A stretch of 64,000 nt of DNA from NCBI RefSeq assembly GCF_000243715.2, contig NZ_AHMO02000008.1, positions 1,413,001-1,477,000 of the forward strand, given 5' to 3'. The DNA is from Leptospira broomii serovar Hurstbridge str. 5399. GTDB taxonomy: Bacteria; Spirochaetota; Leptospiria; Leptospirales; Leptospiraceae. This document shows, in pieces, positions 52,479-62,937 of this stretch; position 1 is the first letter of the stretch; every line of letters begins with the position of its first letter. The position numbers were made by a program, and so were the translations under genes. The notes under the pieces were generated by a model. The model made no database searches and was not told where the DNA came from. It saw only the letters and a program-made list of their open reading frames with translations.

Positions 52479-52806
52479 ATAGCTTTGAAATTTGGGAAAA
52501 ATCGAATCCCCCGGTAACTGACTTGAATTCGTATTCGGTAGCTTCCTTCGCTTTTTTAAGAGCCTCGTTTGTTGCGGACAAAATTAGATCTTCTAGCATC
52601 TTATTATCATCCGAATCGAATAAAGTCTTATTAATTTTAACGTCCGTGATTATTCCCTCTCCAGTGCTTGTAACCTGCACCATTCCCGCCCCGGCGTCCC
52701 CGATCACACGAATATTAGAAATTCTTTTCTTAATTTCTTCGACCCGCTCTTTCATTTCCCCCATGCGGGAAAACATCTCGGAGGCATTCTTAATATTATC
52801 AAACAT
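52459..52806 (-). CDS. YbaB/EbfC-family nucleoid-associated protein
   Basis: A 115-residue DNA-binding dimer of the YbaB/EbfC family. The helical N-terminus ([15 protein letters not shown]) is followed by the beta sheet [20 protein letters not shown]. It lies between dnaX and recR, which is the common order, with 11 bases to dnaX and a 20-base overlap with recR. Confidence 0.92.
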   Translation of the reverse strand: MFDNIKNASEMFSRMGEMKERVEEIKKRISNIRVIGDAGAGMVQVTSTGEGIITDVKINKTLFDSDDNKMLEDLILSATNEALKKAKEATEYEFKSVTGGFDFSQISKLFGGNIG

Positions 52807-52817
52807 CCGGCTTCTCC

Positions 52818-54290
52818 TTATCCGTCCAGCTTTGGAACTTTTGCGGGATCGACATCAGTTCCTAGGAACTCGTTCTTAAACGACGTCTCCCACTCCGCAT
52901 CTTCCGAAACGACGTCTTTTGCCATTTCTTCTAAGGAAGAAAGCGCAGAGTTTGGGGTTCCGGATTTTGCCGGTGCAGTATCTTCTTTCTTCTTAGACTG
53001 GATTGACTCTGCGGTTTTCTCCACAGATTTAGCGATTACAGTTTGAGAATCCCGAGGGAGATCATCTTTTGCGTTCGTTTTAGAAAATCCTGCAAAGGAG
53101 GATTTCGCTTCGTCCTGCTCTTGGATCATTAGGATCAAATGGTTAATCCTATCTACTAGGCCGGACAGCGAAGGTCTATTTAAGTCTTCGACGAGTTTCT
53201 TTATTTGAATTTCTGTGAAGATTTTTATTTCAAACGAATTTCTAAGTTTGATAGTTTTGATTCTTTCAAATAGATCGAAAAGACGGAAAGATAGATGATT
53301 TAAAACTATGGGGTCGGTCGTTTCGAATTCCTTGCGCATCGCGATGAGGTCCTCACGAGGGTAATTTACGGATTCGGAATCTGCCACCGATTCCTTTAAA
53401 AGACAAAGAGTATGACTGAATTCTATGGTATCCCATAGGAATTTGTAGATATCCTGTCCTTCTTGGTAAAGAGTTTCAATAATTTCTAATGCTTTTGAAT
53501 GACTTTCCGGCGCCACTAAACTTTTTACGAAATTGGATAGAAAGTCGATTCCATGATAGCCGATCATCTTCCGAATTTCGGTGCCGATAATCTTGTTATC
53601 GGTAAATACTAGGGCTTGCTCCATAAAGGAAAGCATATCCCTTACGGATCCATCCCCTTTCTTTGCGACCCAGAACAGACCTTCAGTATCATACTGCGTT
53701 TTTTCCTCTCGGCAAAGATTCTCGGCATAATCCTGTAGAACCGAAAGAGGAACTTTTTTAAAAACGAAATCTTGGCATCTTGATAATATCGTCTCAGGAA
53801 TTTTTTGATATTCCGTAGTTGCTAAAACGAAAACGACATGTGGCGGAGGTTCTTCTAAGGTTTTGAGAAGAGCATTGAAGGACTGGTCCGTGAGCATATG
53901 GACCTCATCGATGATATAGACTTTGTATTTACCACCCATCGGGGTAAATTTTACGTTGTCCCGTAACTCCCGGATATTTTCTATTCCTCGATTACTAGCT
54001 GCATCTATTTCTAAAACGTCGCCGGAAATTCCCTTAGTGATCTCGATGCAGGAACTGCACTCGTTACAAGGTTCGTTATCGACCGGGTTTTTGCAATTAA
54101 GCCTCTTTGCGAAGATTCTCGCAATGGTCGTCTTTCCTACGCCGCGCGGCCCGAAAAATATATAAGCGTGCCCTATCTTGCCTGATTTTACCGCATTTTG
54201 TAAGGCCCCGATCGCTAGATTCTGATGAATTACATCCTGAAATCGTTGGGGGCGATACTTTCTTGAAAGGACTTCGTGATTTCCGGCCAT
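52818..54290 (-). CDS. dnaX: DNA polymerase III subunit gamma/tau
   Basis: A 490-residue clamp-loader ATPase. Walker A is GPRGVGKTT, a zinc module C-x8-C-x2-C-x2-C lies just after, Walker B is IDEVHML, and the arginine-finger segment is SRCQDFVF. The C-terminal part is short and low-complexity, so this could be a gamma-like form or a short tau. Together with holA and holB it gives all three loader subunits in the window. Confidence 0.95.
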   Translation of the reverse strand: MAGNHEVLSRKYRPQRFQDVIHQNLAIGALQNAVKSGKIGHAYIFFGPRGVGKTTIARIFAKRLNCKNPVDNEPCNECSSCIEITKGISGDVLEIDAASNRGIENIRELRDNVKFTPMGGKYKVYIIDEVHMLTDQSFNALLKTLEEPPPHVVFVLATTEYQKIPETILSRCQDFVFKKVPLSVLQDYAENLCREEKTQYDTEGLFWVAKKGDGSVRDMLSFMEQALVFTDNKIIGTEIRKMIGYHGIDFLSNFVKSLVAPESHSKALEIIETLYQEGQDIYKFLWDTIEFSHTLCLLKESVADSESVNYPREDLIAMRKEFETTDPIVLNHLSFRLFDLFERIKTIKLRNSFEIKIFTEIQIKKLVEDLNRPSLSGLVDRINHLILMIQEQDEAKSSFAGFSKTNAKDDLPRDSQTVIAKSVEKTAESIQSKKKEDTAPAKSGTPNSALSSLEEMAKDVVSEDAEWETSFKNEFLGTDVDPAKVPKLDG

Positions 54291-54351
54291 AGGTGGACCA
54301 TTTTACCAAATACTTTGGACAGATAAAGGAGGAAAAGCGGAAAAGACGGAA

Positions 54352-54810
54352 CTAATTTCGTTTGTCGTGGAAGAATTCTTGAAAGGAAATTCTAGTTTCC
54401 TCCGTTCGAATCAGTAAAAGATCAGGAAAAAAATTTCTGCTGTAAATCGTTTCGAAACTCAAAGAGGAAATACCTTCTCCTTGCTTTGCCGGCAAGAGAT
54501 AGGCGACCTTCGGTATCCGAGATAATAGGATCGTACCGGCACACATTAAACAGGGTTCGAGAGTGGTAATCAGTAAACAATCGGTTAAATATCGGTCTCT
54601 TAATAATTCTTTCGCTTTAGCGATGGCGATAATTTCGCTATGTCGGGAAGAATCTTGAGAGACTTCCACCAAATTCGACGCTTCGCAAAGAAATACACTG
54701 TTTTTATAGATTCTTGTGAAACTAGGAATTTCGTCTCTATTTTCAGGACGTAAATCGTGAAAACGTTCCAGAAATTCCGGTAGATATGGCAAAATTTCGT
54801 TCAGATCCAT
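54352..54810 (-). CDS. TadA-like nucleoside deaminase
   Basis: A 152-residue zinc deaminase fold. The zinc and proton-shuttle motif is H57-S-E59 rather than the usual HAE, and the second part is P86-C-x2-C90 in LEPCLMCAG. TadA converts A34 to I in tRNA-Arg, but other family members act on guanine or cytosine. The sequence is divergent, so a tRNA target is likely but not certain. It is 61 bases upstream of dnaX on the same strand. Confidence 0.8.
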   Translation of the reverse strand: MDLNEILPYLPEFLERFHDLRPENRDEIPSFTRIYKNSVFLCEASNLVEVSQDSSRHSEIIAIAKAKELLRDRYLTDCLLITTLEPCLMCAGTILLSRIPKVAYLLPAKQGEGISSLSFETIYSRNFFPDLLLIRTEETRISFQEFFHDKRN

Positions 54811-54882
54811 TTACTATCTTTGTTTCCCGTACCAATGAAATTCTACTTGCTAAGCTCAGAGGTAAATGGTTTTTTTTAGCGC

Positions 54883-56490
54883 ATGATTCTTTCGGCCAAG
54901 CTTCTTCGACCGGCCGGTTCTTCTTCTAAGCCGAATTCCTTACTTATAAGATTAAATTCGCCTCCCGGAGGAACGAACCTACAGAGACGCCCTTTAGTTT
55001 TAGGTTTAGCACTGGACAGGAGTTGGTCCATGAAAGGGGAAAAATTAGAAGCCGTAATCCAGGCCTCTTCCTCCCTAGTAAATTGGCTTACGCGACGTGA
55101 CTATTTAACGGCAGTCGCCTATGCGGAAGATATTCAAGTCATTCAACCGATCGTCCCTCTTGCGGAAAAAAATTCGGTAATTCATCGACTCGGTACGATT
55201 CAAGTTGGCACATCGACGAATTTAAGCGGTGGATGGCTTCATGTTTTGCGGTCCCTCGAATTATTTCCCGAAACTGAGGTGTATAAAAGAGCCATCCTTT
55301 TGACGGACGGGAATCCAACGCTTGGCATAAAGGACCCGCTCCAGCTCATCGATATCGCCGCTAACGCGTATAAAAAAGGAATCACGACGACGGTAATCGG
55401 TTTCGGTAACGATTTCAATGAAATCCTGCTAAAGGAAATCGCGGAAGCCGGTGGTGGAAATTTTTATTTCATCGAAACTCCGGAAGAAACCGGAGATATT
55501 TTCTTCCGCGAGTTCGGAGATATCGGTTCCTTATATGCGCAATCGATCGAAGCAAAAGTTCATTTTCCCAAAGGATTAGATTTTCTTGATGTAGTATCCG
55601 AGGTCGCTTATTATACGGAACCGGATCCGGAGGAATCCGGTAGGTCCAAAACTCTTGTTTTAGAAGTTGGCGATATGCGAGCCGATGATGTGAAGAGCAT
55701 CGTAGTCCATTTTAGACCGAGCGGTAAAGGCCAACCGGAGTCGATAAGTATCGATGCAAGTTACTACGACTTATCGGACGGGATGAAATTGGAGCAAAAG
55801 CAGAAAGAGCTAGAATTAAATTGGCAACCGGACCAAGTTAAGGAAGACGCCGACGTAATCGTAGAGACCTTGATAGCGCGCTCTGGAAAAGGTCTTAAGA
55901 AAGCCGGGGTTTTACTTAAGGAAGGCTATTCAGAAGAAGCAGTGACTCTGTTAAATGATTTACTAAAAGATATTAATGAAAAAGAGGAGTTAGCGCCTGA
56001 TGTTTTACAGAGTCTAGGATTTAGAATTACCGCATTGAAAGTGAGAATTTTGGAAAACTCTCCGACTGCCTCTAAGCATTTAGTGGCTTCCGCCTCCGAA
56101 TTAAAATCAGGAGGCGCTCTCGATTTTCCGATAGATGATGGCGTGGAATATCATGATGAAATTTTCTCTTACAGAACTACCGAGGACATAGATCTTTACA
56201 AATGCCCGGATATTAAGAGCGCCATTCAGGAAAAAATGAAAGACGGCTTCCGTTACGTCGTCTTCAATTTAGCTAGGTCTTCGTACATCGATTCTTCCGC
56301 TATCGGTATGTTGATTCAAATAGCCGGTTGGCTTCGTAAGCGTGGGGGTGAACTTATCGTCTGTAATTTGAGGGACTCGGTTAAAAAAGTCTTTTCTATT
56401 ACGAGATTAGAATCTCATATCCGATCCGTGGAAACAGAGGAGGATGCGTTTAATTTACTCCAAACTTGGATTCAAGAAAAAAGGGTCTAA
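54883..56490 (+). CDS. VWA-STAS fusion protein
   Basis: A 535-residue cytoplasmic protein that joins two signalling modules. The VWA domain (about 35-240) has DxSxS at D45-R-S-W-S49 plus the [10 protein letters not shown] strand, so it should bind a metal. A linker with helical repeats follows. The C-terminal STAS domain (about 410-535) carries [10 protein letters not shown] with S472 in the place of the phosphorylated Ser of SpoIIAA-type anti-anti-sigma factors. No signal peptide. It is convergent with the PC4-like gene. A switch controlled by a kinase and phosphatase is inferred. Confidence 0.85.
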   Translation: MILSAKLLRPAGSSSKPNSLLIRLNSPPGGTNLQRRPLVLGLALDRSWSMKGEKLEAVIQASSSLVNWLTRRDYLTAVAYAEDIQVIQPIVPLAEKNSVIHRLGTIQVGTSTNLSGGWLHVLRSLELFPETEVYKRAILLTDGNPTLGIKDPLQLIDIAANAYKKGITTTVIGFGNDFNEILLKEIAEAGGGNFYFIETPEETGDIFFREFGDIGSLYAQSIEAKVHFPKGLDFLDVVSEVAYYTEPDPEESGRSKTLVLEVGDMRADDVKSIVVHFRPSGKGQPESISIDASYYDLSDGMKLEQKQKELELNWQPDQVKEDADVIVETLIARSGKGLKKAGVLLKEGYSEEAVTLLNDLLKDINEKEELAPDVLQSLGFRITALKVRILENSPTASKHLVASASELKSGGALDFPIDDGVEYHDEIFSYRTTEDIDLYKCPDIKSAIQEKMKDGFRYVVFNLARSSYIDSSAIGMLIQIAGWLRKRGGELIVCNLRDSVKKVFSITRLESHIRSVETEEDAFNLLQTWIQEKRV

Positions 56491-56699
56491 TTTAAAAGAG
56501 ATTCGGCGGCAAGAATTGCATCCTTCACCTCTCCGTACAAACCTACCGGAATTGCTATCCCTTTCTGAGTCGGTTTGTATTCCCCTTCGCTATCGGTGTA
56601 CCAAACGCGAAGATTTAAGTACTTATTACCTTTGAACTCGGAGATTTCCACGCGTATGATTTCTCCTTTGCCTTTATCTATATCCCTAATTACACTCAT
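56487..56699 (-). CDS. PC4/p15-like DNA-binding protein
   Basis: A 70-residue protein matching the PC4 (transcriptional coactivator p15) family, a single-stranded DNA-binding dimer. It shows [20 protein letters not shown], the usual KGIAIP segment and a C-terminal helix. Its stop overlaps the end of the convergent VWA-STAS gene by 4 bases. Such small proteins are common in spirochaetes. Its target is unknown. Confidence 0.8.
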   Translation of the reverse strand: MSVIRDIDKGKGEIIRVEISEFKGNKYLNLRVWYTDSEGEYKPTQKGIAIPVGLYGEVKDAILAAESLLN

Positions 56700-56766
56700 T
56701 TTAAAATCTCCCAGATCGCTCCGAAAGTACAGGATCCTGTTTTGGATTTCCAGTAGTTTTCCATAA

Positions 56767-56792
56767 AAAAGGGCTCTTTACCGAGCCCTTTT
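56767..56792 (-). terminator. Rho-independent terminator of fnr
   Basis: A 10-bp stem (AAAAGGGCTC / GAGCCCTTTT) with a 6-base loop lies 27 bases after the fnr stop on the minus strand. The stem's own T run and two further T make it a good terminator; it could also work in the other direction. Confidence 0.85.
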
Positions 56793-56818
56793 GAATACCG
56801 TTAACTTAAGAGTTTGAA

Positions 56819-57751
56819 TCAGTAAGTTTCCACAAAGAGTTGGTGCGAATGCTCTAAATGATGTTTATAATCTTCGTAGGTGGATCCGTCACCGGCGATT
56901 TTTTGAATTTCTTCGATTACACCCTTTTCCATTCCTTTCGGGCCACCGCAAATATAAAACCGACCACCACCGGACAATATCTTCTTCACTTCCGTCTCAA
57001 GCTGACGAACTCTGTGAGTTATATACATCCTTCCACCATCAAACGGATTATTCTCTTCCCTGGAAATCGCAGTTACTAGCTTGAAGTGTTTGTATTTTGC
57101 TTCGAGGTTTTTAAGGTAATCCAGCATGACTAATTCGTCGGAGTAAGGAGCTCCATAAACAAGAGTAATGTTTCCCGAGAACTGAATCAATTTATGTTCT
57201 AGTAATTCTTCTGACATTCCGATGAAAGGCGCTAGGCCGGTGCCTGTTGCAAGGAACATGATATCACCCGAAAAATCGGAAGTCGGAAGTAGAAATTTCT
57301 TGCCGGAAGGGCCGGTCATGATGACTTCATCACCTTCTTTCAAATCACAGACGTAGTTCGAACAGACACCCGAGAATTGTAAATTACCTTCAGCATCATA
57401 GACATTATCTCGCTTAATGATAAATTCTATGTTATCTTCTTTTAACCCGAAGGAATAACTAGGCGAAGCGATCGAATATAAACGTACAGTATAAGCTGCG
57501 TCAGCAAGTCCTTTCGCCTTCTTTTCCGGATCTTCTCCGGGTGGAATAATTCCCGCAGATTGTCCGATTACATAGGGATACTGGTTATGATCGACCGCAA
57601 TGATGATACGATGAATCTGCGATTCACCTTCTTTTTTCGGACGTTTTCCCTTTCCAGGTTCCGGTGTCAGACGAATGTTGCTTATAACTCGGGCTTTATA
57701 GGGATTGGATTTTTTGAAAATGTTGATTTGCGGTTCTCTAACGGGCTTCAT
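56819..57751 (-). CDS. fnr: Plant-type ferredoxin-NADP reductase
   Basis: A 310-residue FAD flavoenzyme that passes electrons between NADPH and ferredoxin or flavodoxin. FAD-binding [19 protein letters not shown], the NADP-binding [10 protein letters not shown], and the C-terminal VETY, with the stacking Tyr last, are those of the plastidic FNR class. Such an enzyme has been described in Leptospira interrogans and linked to haem oxygenase and oxidative stress. The gene stands alone with its own terminator. Confidence 0.95.
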   Translation of the reverse strand: MKPVREPQINIFKKSNPYKARVISNIRLTPEPGKGKRPKKEGESQIHRIIIAVDHNQYPYVIGQSAGIIPPGEDPEKKAKGLADAAYTVRLYSIASPSYSFGLKEDNIEFIIKRDNVYDAEGNLQFSGVCSNYVCDLKEGDEVIMTGPSGKKFLLPTSDFSGDIMFLATGTGLAPFIGMSEELLEHKLIQFSGNITLVYGAPYSDELVMLDYLKNLEAKYKHFKLVTAISREENNPFDGGRMYITHRVRQLETEVKKILSGGGRFYICGGPKGMEKGVIEEIQKIAGDGSTYEDYKHHLEHSHQLFVETY

Positions 57752-58013
57752 ACGCGGCGCAGGTTCCTGATTTCAATTTAAGACTGAATACAGATTTTTT
57801 TCGAACGTCAATTCGTCAAACGGGATATTTAACTTCCTGCCTTACTCCAAAGCAATTCGTCAAATTATGTCCGATTTAGGTTGAACAAATCTGTAAGATA
57901 TTTGAACGCAATCGCTATCGCTTGCGCCTTTTTACGCCTAATTTTCGGATAGTAAGCAATTCCCAAGTAATATACGTTGGTGTTTCAGATTATATAGGTA
58001 AAAGAGGAATTTC

Positions 58014-59066
58014 ATGGCTCGATATACTTTGGAAGAACTTTCCGTAAAGATATCCGGATCAAAAATTGCGAATTGTAAAGAACCAACCAAAATCGTAGTG
58101 GATTCGGTTTCTCCGATTTCCCCAGGATCTCCTTCAAGCATTAGTTTTTTAGCAAATAAGAAAATACTTTCGGATGCCAAAAAAACTTTATCCAGCGCCG
58201 TACTCACTACCGAAGAATTTTCCAGAGAGTTAGAAGTTCCTTGTTTAGTCGTTTCTAAGCCGGATCTAGTTTTAGCACAAGTTTTAGATCTGGTTTATCC
58301 CCCCCACTCATACGGATCTAAAATCGAATCGACTGCATTTGTTCATCCGTCTGCAAAGATCGGGAAGAACTGCTATATCGGTCACCAAGTTTCCGTTGGC
58401 GAACAGACTGAAATCGGTGATAATACGATTCTTGAAGACGGTGCAAGAATCGGGCGAAATGTCAGAATCGGAGAAGGTTCGCACGTCGGACCGAATAGCG
58501 TTATTTACCATGGTGTAATCATCGGAAAAAGATTTCGTTCACACGGAAATAGTACGATAGGCGGAGACGGCTTTAGATTCGTGTTTGCCGACGGCAAACA
58601 TAATAAGATTCCGCAGGTCGGGACCGTTCGCATTGGAGACGACGTGGAACTCGGATCCAACTCCGCAATTGACAGAGGCGGGTTGGAAGATACGATTATC
58701 GGAGACGGATGCAAGTTTGATAATTTAGTTCACATCGGTCATAATTGCGTCTTCGGTAAGAACGTAGTGATTGCAGGCTGGACGGGCGTTGCAGGTTCTA
58801 CTATTGTCGAAGATAATGTTACCATCGGAGGTGGGTGTGGATTAGCCGATCATATTCGCATTCCGAGCGGAACGATAATCGGCGGCGGTACTTCGGTACG
58901 AAATACACCACCCAAGCCGGATATTTATGTTGGTTGGGATTACGGTCTAACTTTTCCTGAATTCCAAAAACTACGCGTCAATATTCGGAATGTCGTAAAT
59001 TTCCAAAAATGGGCTCGCAGAATCAAAGCAATCGAACAAAAACTAGGTATAGAGATTACCGAATAA
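58014..59066 (+). CDS. lpxD: UDP-3-O-acylglucosamine N-acyltransferase LpxD
   Basis: LpxD adds the second hydroxy-acyl chain in lipid A synthesis. The 350-residue protein has an N-terminal uridine-binding domain and a left-handed beta-helix of hexapeptide repeats ([16 protein letters not shown] and so on). The catalytic His lies in NLVHIGHNC, and IGGDGFRF matches the family's IGSDGFGF. No other lpx gene is adjacent. Leptospira can carry more than one LpxD. Confidence 0.93.
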   Translation: MARYTLEELSVKISGSKIANCKEPTKIVVDSVSPISPGSPSSISFLANKKILSDAKKTLSSAVLTTEEFSRELEVPCLVVSKPDLVLAQVLDLVYPPHSYGSKIESTAFVHPSAKIGKNCYIGHQVSVGEQTEIGDNTILEDGARIGRNVRIGEGSHVGPNSVIYHGVIIGKRFRSHGNSTIGGDGFRFVFADGKHNKIPQVGTVRIGDDVELGSNSAIDRGGLEDTIIGDGCKFDNLVHIGHNCVFGKNVVIAGWTGVAGSTIVEDNVTIGGGCGLADHIRIPSGTIIGGGTSVRNTPPKPDIYVGWDYGLTFPEFQKLRVNIRNVVNFQKWARRIKAIEQKLGIEITE

Positions 59067-59207
59067 TCGAACATTATTTCGTAAAAACGGCCATAGATTC
59101 GTTATAAGTTAGCTATGCGCCGTTCCGCCTAAATCTTTTCGAGTGCTTGACAATTCATTATAGAAGAACGACTCTTCCCTTTATCCTATTTCCACACGGA
59201 GGCCACC

Positions 59208-59387
59208 GTGAACATCCGCCCAATCGACGAGATCCAGGCTCCAATGCCGGAATCTACACCGTCAAGGCCGGACCTTCCCGATAACAAAAAAATAGGGAAG
59301 TTGTTGGATAGATATGCTAGTCGACTTCTAGAGCAAAAATTGGAAAAAGTCGTATCTCTGGCTGAAAGACGTAATTACAGAAATTAA
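59208..59387 (+). CDS. Small GTG-started hypothetical protein (59 aa)
   Basis: A 59-residue frame starts at GTG 59208 with GGAGG 5 bases upstream (59198-59202), an excellent ribosome site, and ends at TAA 59387. The product begins MNIRPIDEIQAPMPES, then has a basic amphipathic helix (LLDRYASRLLEQKLEKVVS) and ends ERRNYRN. No membrane segment. Pro-rich start and helical tail suggest a small binding protein, but no family is recognised. It lies between lpxD and the convergent MFS gene. Confidence 0.65.
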   Translation: MNIRPIDEIQAPMPESTPSRPDLPDNKKIGKLLDRYASRLLEQKLEKVVSLAERRNYRN

Positions 59388-59405
59388 GTTCGAATTTTAA
59401 TCCTC

Positions 59406-60623
59406 TCATTCTTCGATGCTAAGTCGTGATTTTGGTCGGAGAATAACAAGAGATAGTAAGGATAGAATTCCAGCACCTGACATTACCAAAGTCATGGGTA
59501 ATGCGGTTCCGTCGTGAAGTAGACTCACACTAGCCGTTGCGACAACGGCAGAAACCATTTGCATAGCTCCCATCAACGCCGAGGCTGAACCTGCATTTCT
59601 GGTAAATGGAGCCATAGCTAAAGCGGAGGCATTTGGTACGATAAATCCGAATCCGCTTACTAATAGGAAGATAAGGCCGATCATAGAGATCATTCCCCAA
59701 TGGTAGGTTGCACTAAGAACTAGCAGAATTCCAATAGGAACATAGAAGATAGAAATTGCGTTTACGATCGATTCTGCTTCGAATTTCCGTAAGAGCAAAC
59801 GATTAAGTTGACTTGCGAGAATCAATCCTGCCGCGTTCGAACCGAAAAACCATCCGTATTCGGATTCACTTAATCCGAATATTCCCATGAATACGAACGG
59901 AGACCCTGCAATGTAAGCAAACATCACCGCCGCCGACAAGCCGGATGCGATCACGTAAGCGTTGAAGCGGGGGACACATAGAACTTCATAATATTCTTTT
60001 AATACTCCGCCGGGCTTTAAAGAGACGGACGAATCCTTTTTACCGGTTTCAGGTAAATATAGCCAGGCTCCGATCGAAACGATTATGCTGATGAGTGTTA
60101 GGACGACGAAAATGGCCCGCCAGTTAGTGTAGGTTAAGAGAAGTCCTCCTACAGTTGGAGCGACAATCGGAGCAATACCCATGACTAAGATGATTTGAGA
60201 GAATACCTTTGCACCTTCATGAGGAGAAAATACATCTCGAACAACTGCCCTAGGTACTACCATACCTGCACATGCGCCTAAAGATTGAAGAAATCGGAAG
60301 AAAACCAAGCTCCAGACGGAAACAGAAAGAGAACATCCAATTGAACTCACTGTGTAAATAATTAAACCAGCCATCATAGGAGTTCGTCTTCCGAATTTAT
60401 CGATGAGTGGGCCGTAAACTAATTGTCCGAATGAAATTCCAAAAAAGAAACTAGTTAAGGTAAGTTGAACATTCGAAATTGGGGTATCGAAATCCCTGGA
60501 AATTGACTGGAGTCCAGGTAAGTACATATCAATTGAGAATGGACCTATTGCAGTCAAGGCACCAAGTAAAAGTATGAGAACGCGGTCGGATTTTGGCACG
60601 TATCTATGATGTGATACGTGCAT
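59406..60623 (-). CDS. Bcr/CflA-family MFS efflux transporter
   Basis: A 405-residue inner-membrane carrier of the major facilitator superfamily with about 12 membrane helices, resembling the drug resistance transporters Bcr/CflA. IGPFSIDMYLPGLQSIS at the first helix and YGPLIDKFGRRTPM between helices 2 and 3 are typical. It starts 8 bases after the acyl-CoA ligase stop. Exported compound unknown; this pairing could point to an amphipathic acid. Confidence 0.88.
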   Translation of the reverse strand: MHVSHHRYVPKSDRVLILLLGALTAIGPFSIDMYLPGLQSISRDFDTPISNVQLTLTSFFFGISFGQLVYGPLIDKFGRRTPMMAGLIIYTVSSIGCSLSVSVWSLVFFRFLQSLGACAGMVVPRAVVRDVFSPHEGAKVFSQIILVMGIAPIVAPTVGGLLLTYTNWRAIFVVLTLISIIVSIGAWLYLPETGKKDSSVSLKPGGVLKEYYEVLCVPRFNAYVIASGLSAAVMFAYIAGSPFVFMGIFGLSESEYGWFFGSNAAGLILASQLNRLLLRKFEAESIVNAISIFYVPIGILLVLSATYHWGMISMIGLIFLLVSGFGFIVPNASALAMAPFTRNAGSASALMGAMQMVSAVVATASVSLLHDGTALPMTLVMSGAGILSLLSLVILRPKSRLSIEE

Positions 60624-60631
60624 TTTTCAGT

Positions 60632-62245
60632 CTATTCTTCTATCAACTTTCTCAGGTTTTTCTTGTCGAACTTTCCGACACTTGTTTTTGGAATAGTTGA
60701 GACTGTTCGAATATCTTCCAACTTCGGAAGTTGCCAGTGTGCGAAACTTTCTTTTAAGCGATCATGTATTCGCTTAGCATCGACTTGTTTTCCTTCTAAG
60801 GCAACGACGAAAATAACCGGGGCTTCTTCTCGGACTGGATCTTTTCTTCCGATGACTGCCGCTTCCAAAACGTCCGGATCGGCCATAACAAGATTTTCCA
60901 TATCAACACTAGAAATCCATTCTCCTCGCGTTTTAATTAAATCTTTCTTACGATCCGTAATTTGCATGTATCCTAGTTGATCGAGGACCACTACGTCACC
61001 GGTTCGAAACCATCCGTCAGGAGTAAAAGATTCTTTCGAAACACCTTCCCGATAAGAGCCGGTAATCCAGGGACCGCGTACGAGCAGTTCACCCGGAGTC
61101 TTTCCGTCTTTTGGAACTTCGTTTCCATCATCGTCGACTGCTCGTATCTCGACACCGGTGACGGGTACTCCTTGTTTTGCACGGTACGCATAACGTTTCT
61201 CATCGTCCCAATCTTTCATAAAGCTGCGAAGGTGGGATACGGTTCCGATCGGAGAAGTTTCGGTCATTCCCCATGCGTGTAGGATTGCTATTCCGAAATC
61301 TTTTTCAAATCCTTCGATCAAGCCGCGTGGGGCCGCGGAGCCTCCGACTACCATAGTGTGGATTTTCAAATTATATTTTGTTTTCTTTAAGTGTTGGTAT
61401 AAAACATTCCAAACCGTAGGAACTCCAGCAGTGATTGTTATTTCCTCGGATTCGAGCAATTCTGCTAAGGCCGCTCCAAGCAGATGTTTGCCGGGGAAAA
61501 CCAGCTTGCATCCAGTCATCACCGAAGCGAACGGTATTCCCCACGAATTTACGTGAAACATAGGAACGACGGGAAGAACGGCCTCGCTTTCTTTAAGACC
61601 GAGTCCATCCCCCATGCAAACCGCCATTGAATGAAGATAAGTGGATCGATGCGAATAGACTACACCCTTTGGATTTCCGGTCGTGCCGGAAGTATAGCAA
61701 ATTCCCGCGGCTTCTAATTCGTCGATCGGCTCGAATCGTTCTATTTCATCGCCGCCGGCTAAAAACTCATCATAAGAAATAGCGTTCGGTAGTTTTGCCG
61801 ATTCAACATTTTCTTTGTCGTCGATAATAATGAACTTTTCCACCTTTTCGATTTCTCCTAGACGTCTTTCCAGAATAGGAGTCAAAGATTTATCTACAAA
61901 AATAAATTTATCTTTCGCCTCATTAATGATATAAACCAACTGCTCCGGAAACAATCGAACGTTGATAGTGTGAAGAATTGCGCGAGTACATGGAATGGCG
62001 AAATATAATTCCAAGTGAGAGGAGTGATTCAGACAAAATGTAGCGATCGCTTCGCCCGGTTTTACTCCGGCATTTCGTAGAGCGTTCATTAACCGAATGG
62101 TTCGCTTATAAAATTCCCCGTAAGTATAACGTTGAACGGAATTATCGTGCCATTTTGTAACGATTTCCTTATATGGATGAACATCTTTGGCACGACGTAG
62201 AATCGAAGGTAGGACTAAAGGATAGTCCATCATGGTAGATCGCAT
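60632..62245 (-). CDS. Acyl-CoA synthetase (AMP-binding)
   Basis: A 537-residue ANL-family ligase that activates a carboxylic acid as its CoA thioester. AMP-binding motif [31 protein letters not shown] and GWFRTGDVV are present, as is the C-terminal catalytic Lys segment ([13 protein letters not shown]). It is most like medium- or long-chain acyl-CoA synthetases, matching the fatty-acid lifestyle of leptospires. ATG 62245 lies 6 bases after GGAG, and that GGAG is in the descending arm of a hairpin. The MFS gene follows 8 bases later. Confidence 0.92.
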   Translation of the reverse strand: MRSTMMDYPLVLPSILRRAKDVHPYKEIVTKWHDNSVQRYTYGEFYKRTIRLMNALRNAGVKPGEAIATFCLNHSSHLELYFAIPCTRAILHTINVRLFPEQLVYIINEAKDKFIFVDKSLTPILERRLGEIEKVEKFIIIDDKENVESAKLPNAISYDEFLAGGDEIERFEPIDELEAAGICYTSGTTGNPKGVVYSHRSTYLHSMAVCMGDGLGLKESEAVLPVVPMFHVNSWGIPFASVMTGCKLVFPGKHLLGAALAELLESEEITITAGVPTVWNVLYQHLKKTKYNLKIHTMVVGGSAAPRGLIEGFEKDFGIAILHAWGMTETSPIGTVSHLRSFMKDWDDEKRYAYRAKQGVPVTGVEIRAVDDDGNEVPKDGKTPGELLVRGPWITGSYREGVSKESFTPDGWFRTGDVVVLDQLGYMQITDRKKDLIKTRGEWISSVDMENLVMADPDVLEAAVIGRKDPVREEAPVIFVVALEGKQVDAKRIHDRLKESFAHWQLPKLEDIRTVSTIPKTSVGKFDKKNLRKLIEE

Positions 62246-62252
62246 AAAAAAC

Positions 62253-62285
62253 TCCGCTTTAGCTTTGGTTATGGAAAAGCGGAGG
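62253..62285 (-). terminator. Hairpin that sequesters the acyl-CoA ligase ribosome site
   Basis: On the minus strand a perfect 9-bp stem (CTCCGCTTT / AAAGCGGAG), with a 15-base loop, is followed by six T and then the ATG of the ligase. The GGAG in the second arm is the ribosome site of that gene. It can act as the terminator of the cupin gene or as a translational switch for the ligase. Confidence 0.7.
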
Positions 62286-62335
62286 TATTTTTCCCCTCGA
62301 AAAAGGATCGAGTCAAGGAGAATTCTAAAAATCTC

Positions 62336-62710
62336 TTAGCTGCAGGTAACCACGACGAATTTTAAACTAGGTTCATAAATTTCAAAAATAGAGTCGTGAC
62401 CCGCAGGAACAGTCAAGATGTCCCCGGGTTTCATTTCTATTTGTTCGCCGCTATCCAGCAATATAGCTAAATGCCCGTAAATTAACTGAAAGGCCTCGTC
62501 ATACTTAAATTTATAATGAAACTTAGACGGTTGCGCCGAAATTACCGAAACGTGCATGAGACCTGTACGCGCACCCTTTGTGCGTAAGACTTTAATCTTT
62601 GCATCGGGATTTCCTTCGATCACATCTACGATCGGATACGAGATTACATCCGATAAATCCATCGCTTCCATAAATACGATTGAGCTGCCAGAATAAACTT
62701 GGTTTTCCAT
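62336..62710 (-). CDS. Cupin-domain protein
   Basis: A 124-residue single-domain cupin. The hallmark region is FHYKFKYDEAFQLIYGHLAILLDSGEQIEMKPGD with GDILTVPAGHDSIFEIYE following. The usual first-motif metal ligands (H-x-H) are altered, reading F-H-Y-K, so metal binding is uncertain. The ATG follows AGGAG at good spacing. Its promoter region has two TetR-type operators, so it is likely repressor-controlled. Function unknown. Confidence 0.8.
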   Translation of the reverse strand: MENQVYSGSSIVFMEAMDLSDVISYPIVDVIEGNPDAKIKVLRTKGARTGLMHVSVISAQPSKFHYKFKYDEAFQLIYGHLAILLDSGEQIEMKPGDILTVPAGHDSIFEIYEPSLKFVVVTCS

Positions 62711-62761
62711 CGCTTTTACTCCTACATGTTTTGCTACGGGATTCTCATGAAATTTAAAATG

Positions 62762-62777
62762 TAGACCATATGGTCTA
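62762..62777. promoter_or_regulatory. TetR-type operator 1
   Basis: TAGACCATATGGTCTA is a perfect 16-base palindrome of the TAGACCnnnnGGTCTA type bound by TetR-family repressors such as NemR. It lies 51 bases upstream of the cupin ATG. No TetR-family gene is visible in the window, so the repressor is encoded elsewhere. Confidence 0.7.
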
Positions 62778-62795
62778 TCACCAGTAATTTAGATA

Positions 62796-62811
62796 TAGAC
62801 TAGTTGGTCTA
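62796..62811. promoter_or_regulatory. TetR-type operator 2
   Basis: TAGACTAGTTGGTCTA has the same half-sites as operator 1 apart from one base in the left half, with centres 34 bases apart. Paired sites suggest two repressor dimers on the cupin promoter. Confidence 0.6.
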
Positions 62812-62937
62812 TTATTTTATGTTTCGACTTATAAAATTTTTGCAGCTGAAAAGACGTGATTTTAATTTTGCGGAATGGTCCTCTTCGAGTCGAGTGTTCC
62901 AAAGGTGTGAATTAATTCGTTTATTATGCTTAAAATA

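Noticed and set aside
57938..58207. 89-codon minus-strand frame over the lpxD start
   Set aside because: Opposite strand shadow of lpxD, with no ribosome site and no recognisable domain.
61549..61561. TTTACGTGAAACA, similar to half of parS
   Set aside because: Lacks the left half of the palindrome and lies in the acyl-CoA ligase coding region.
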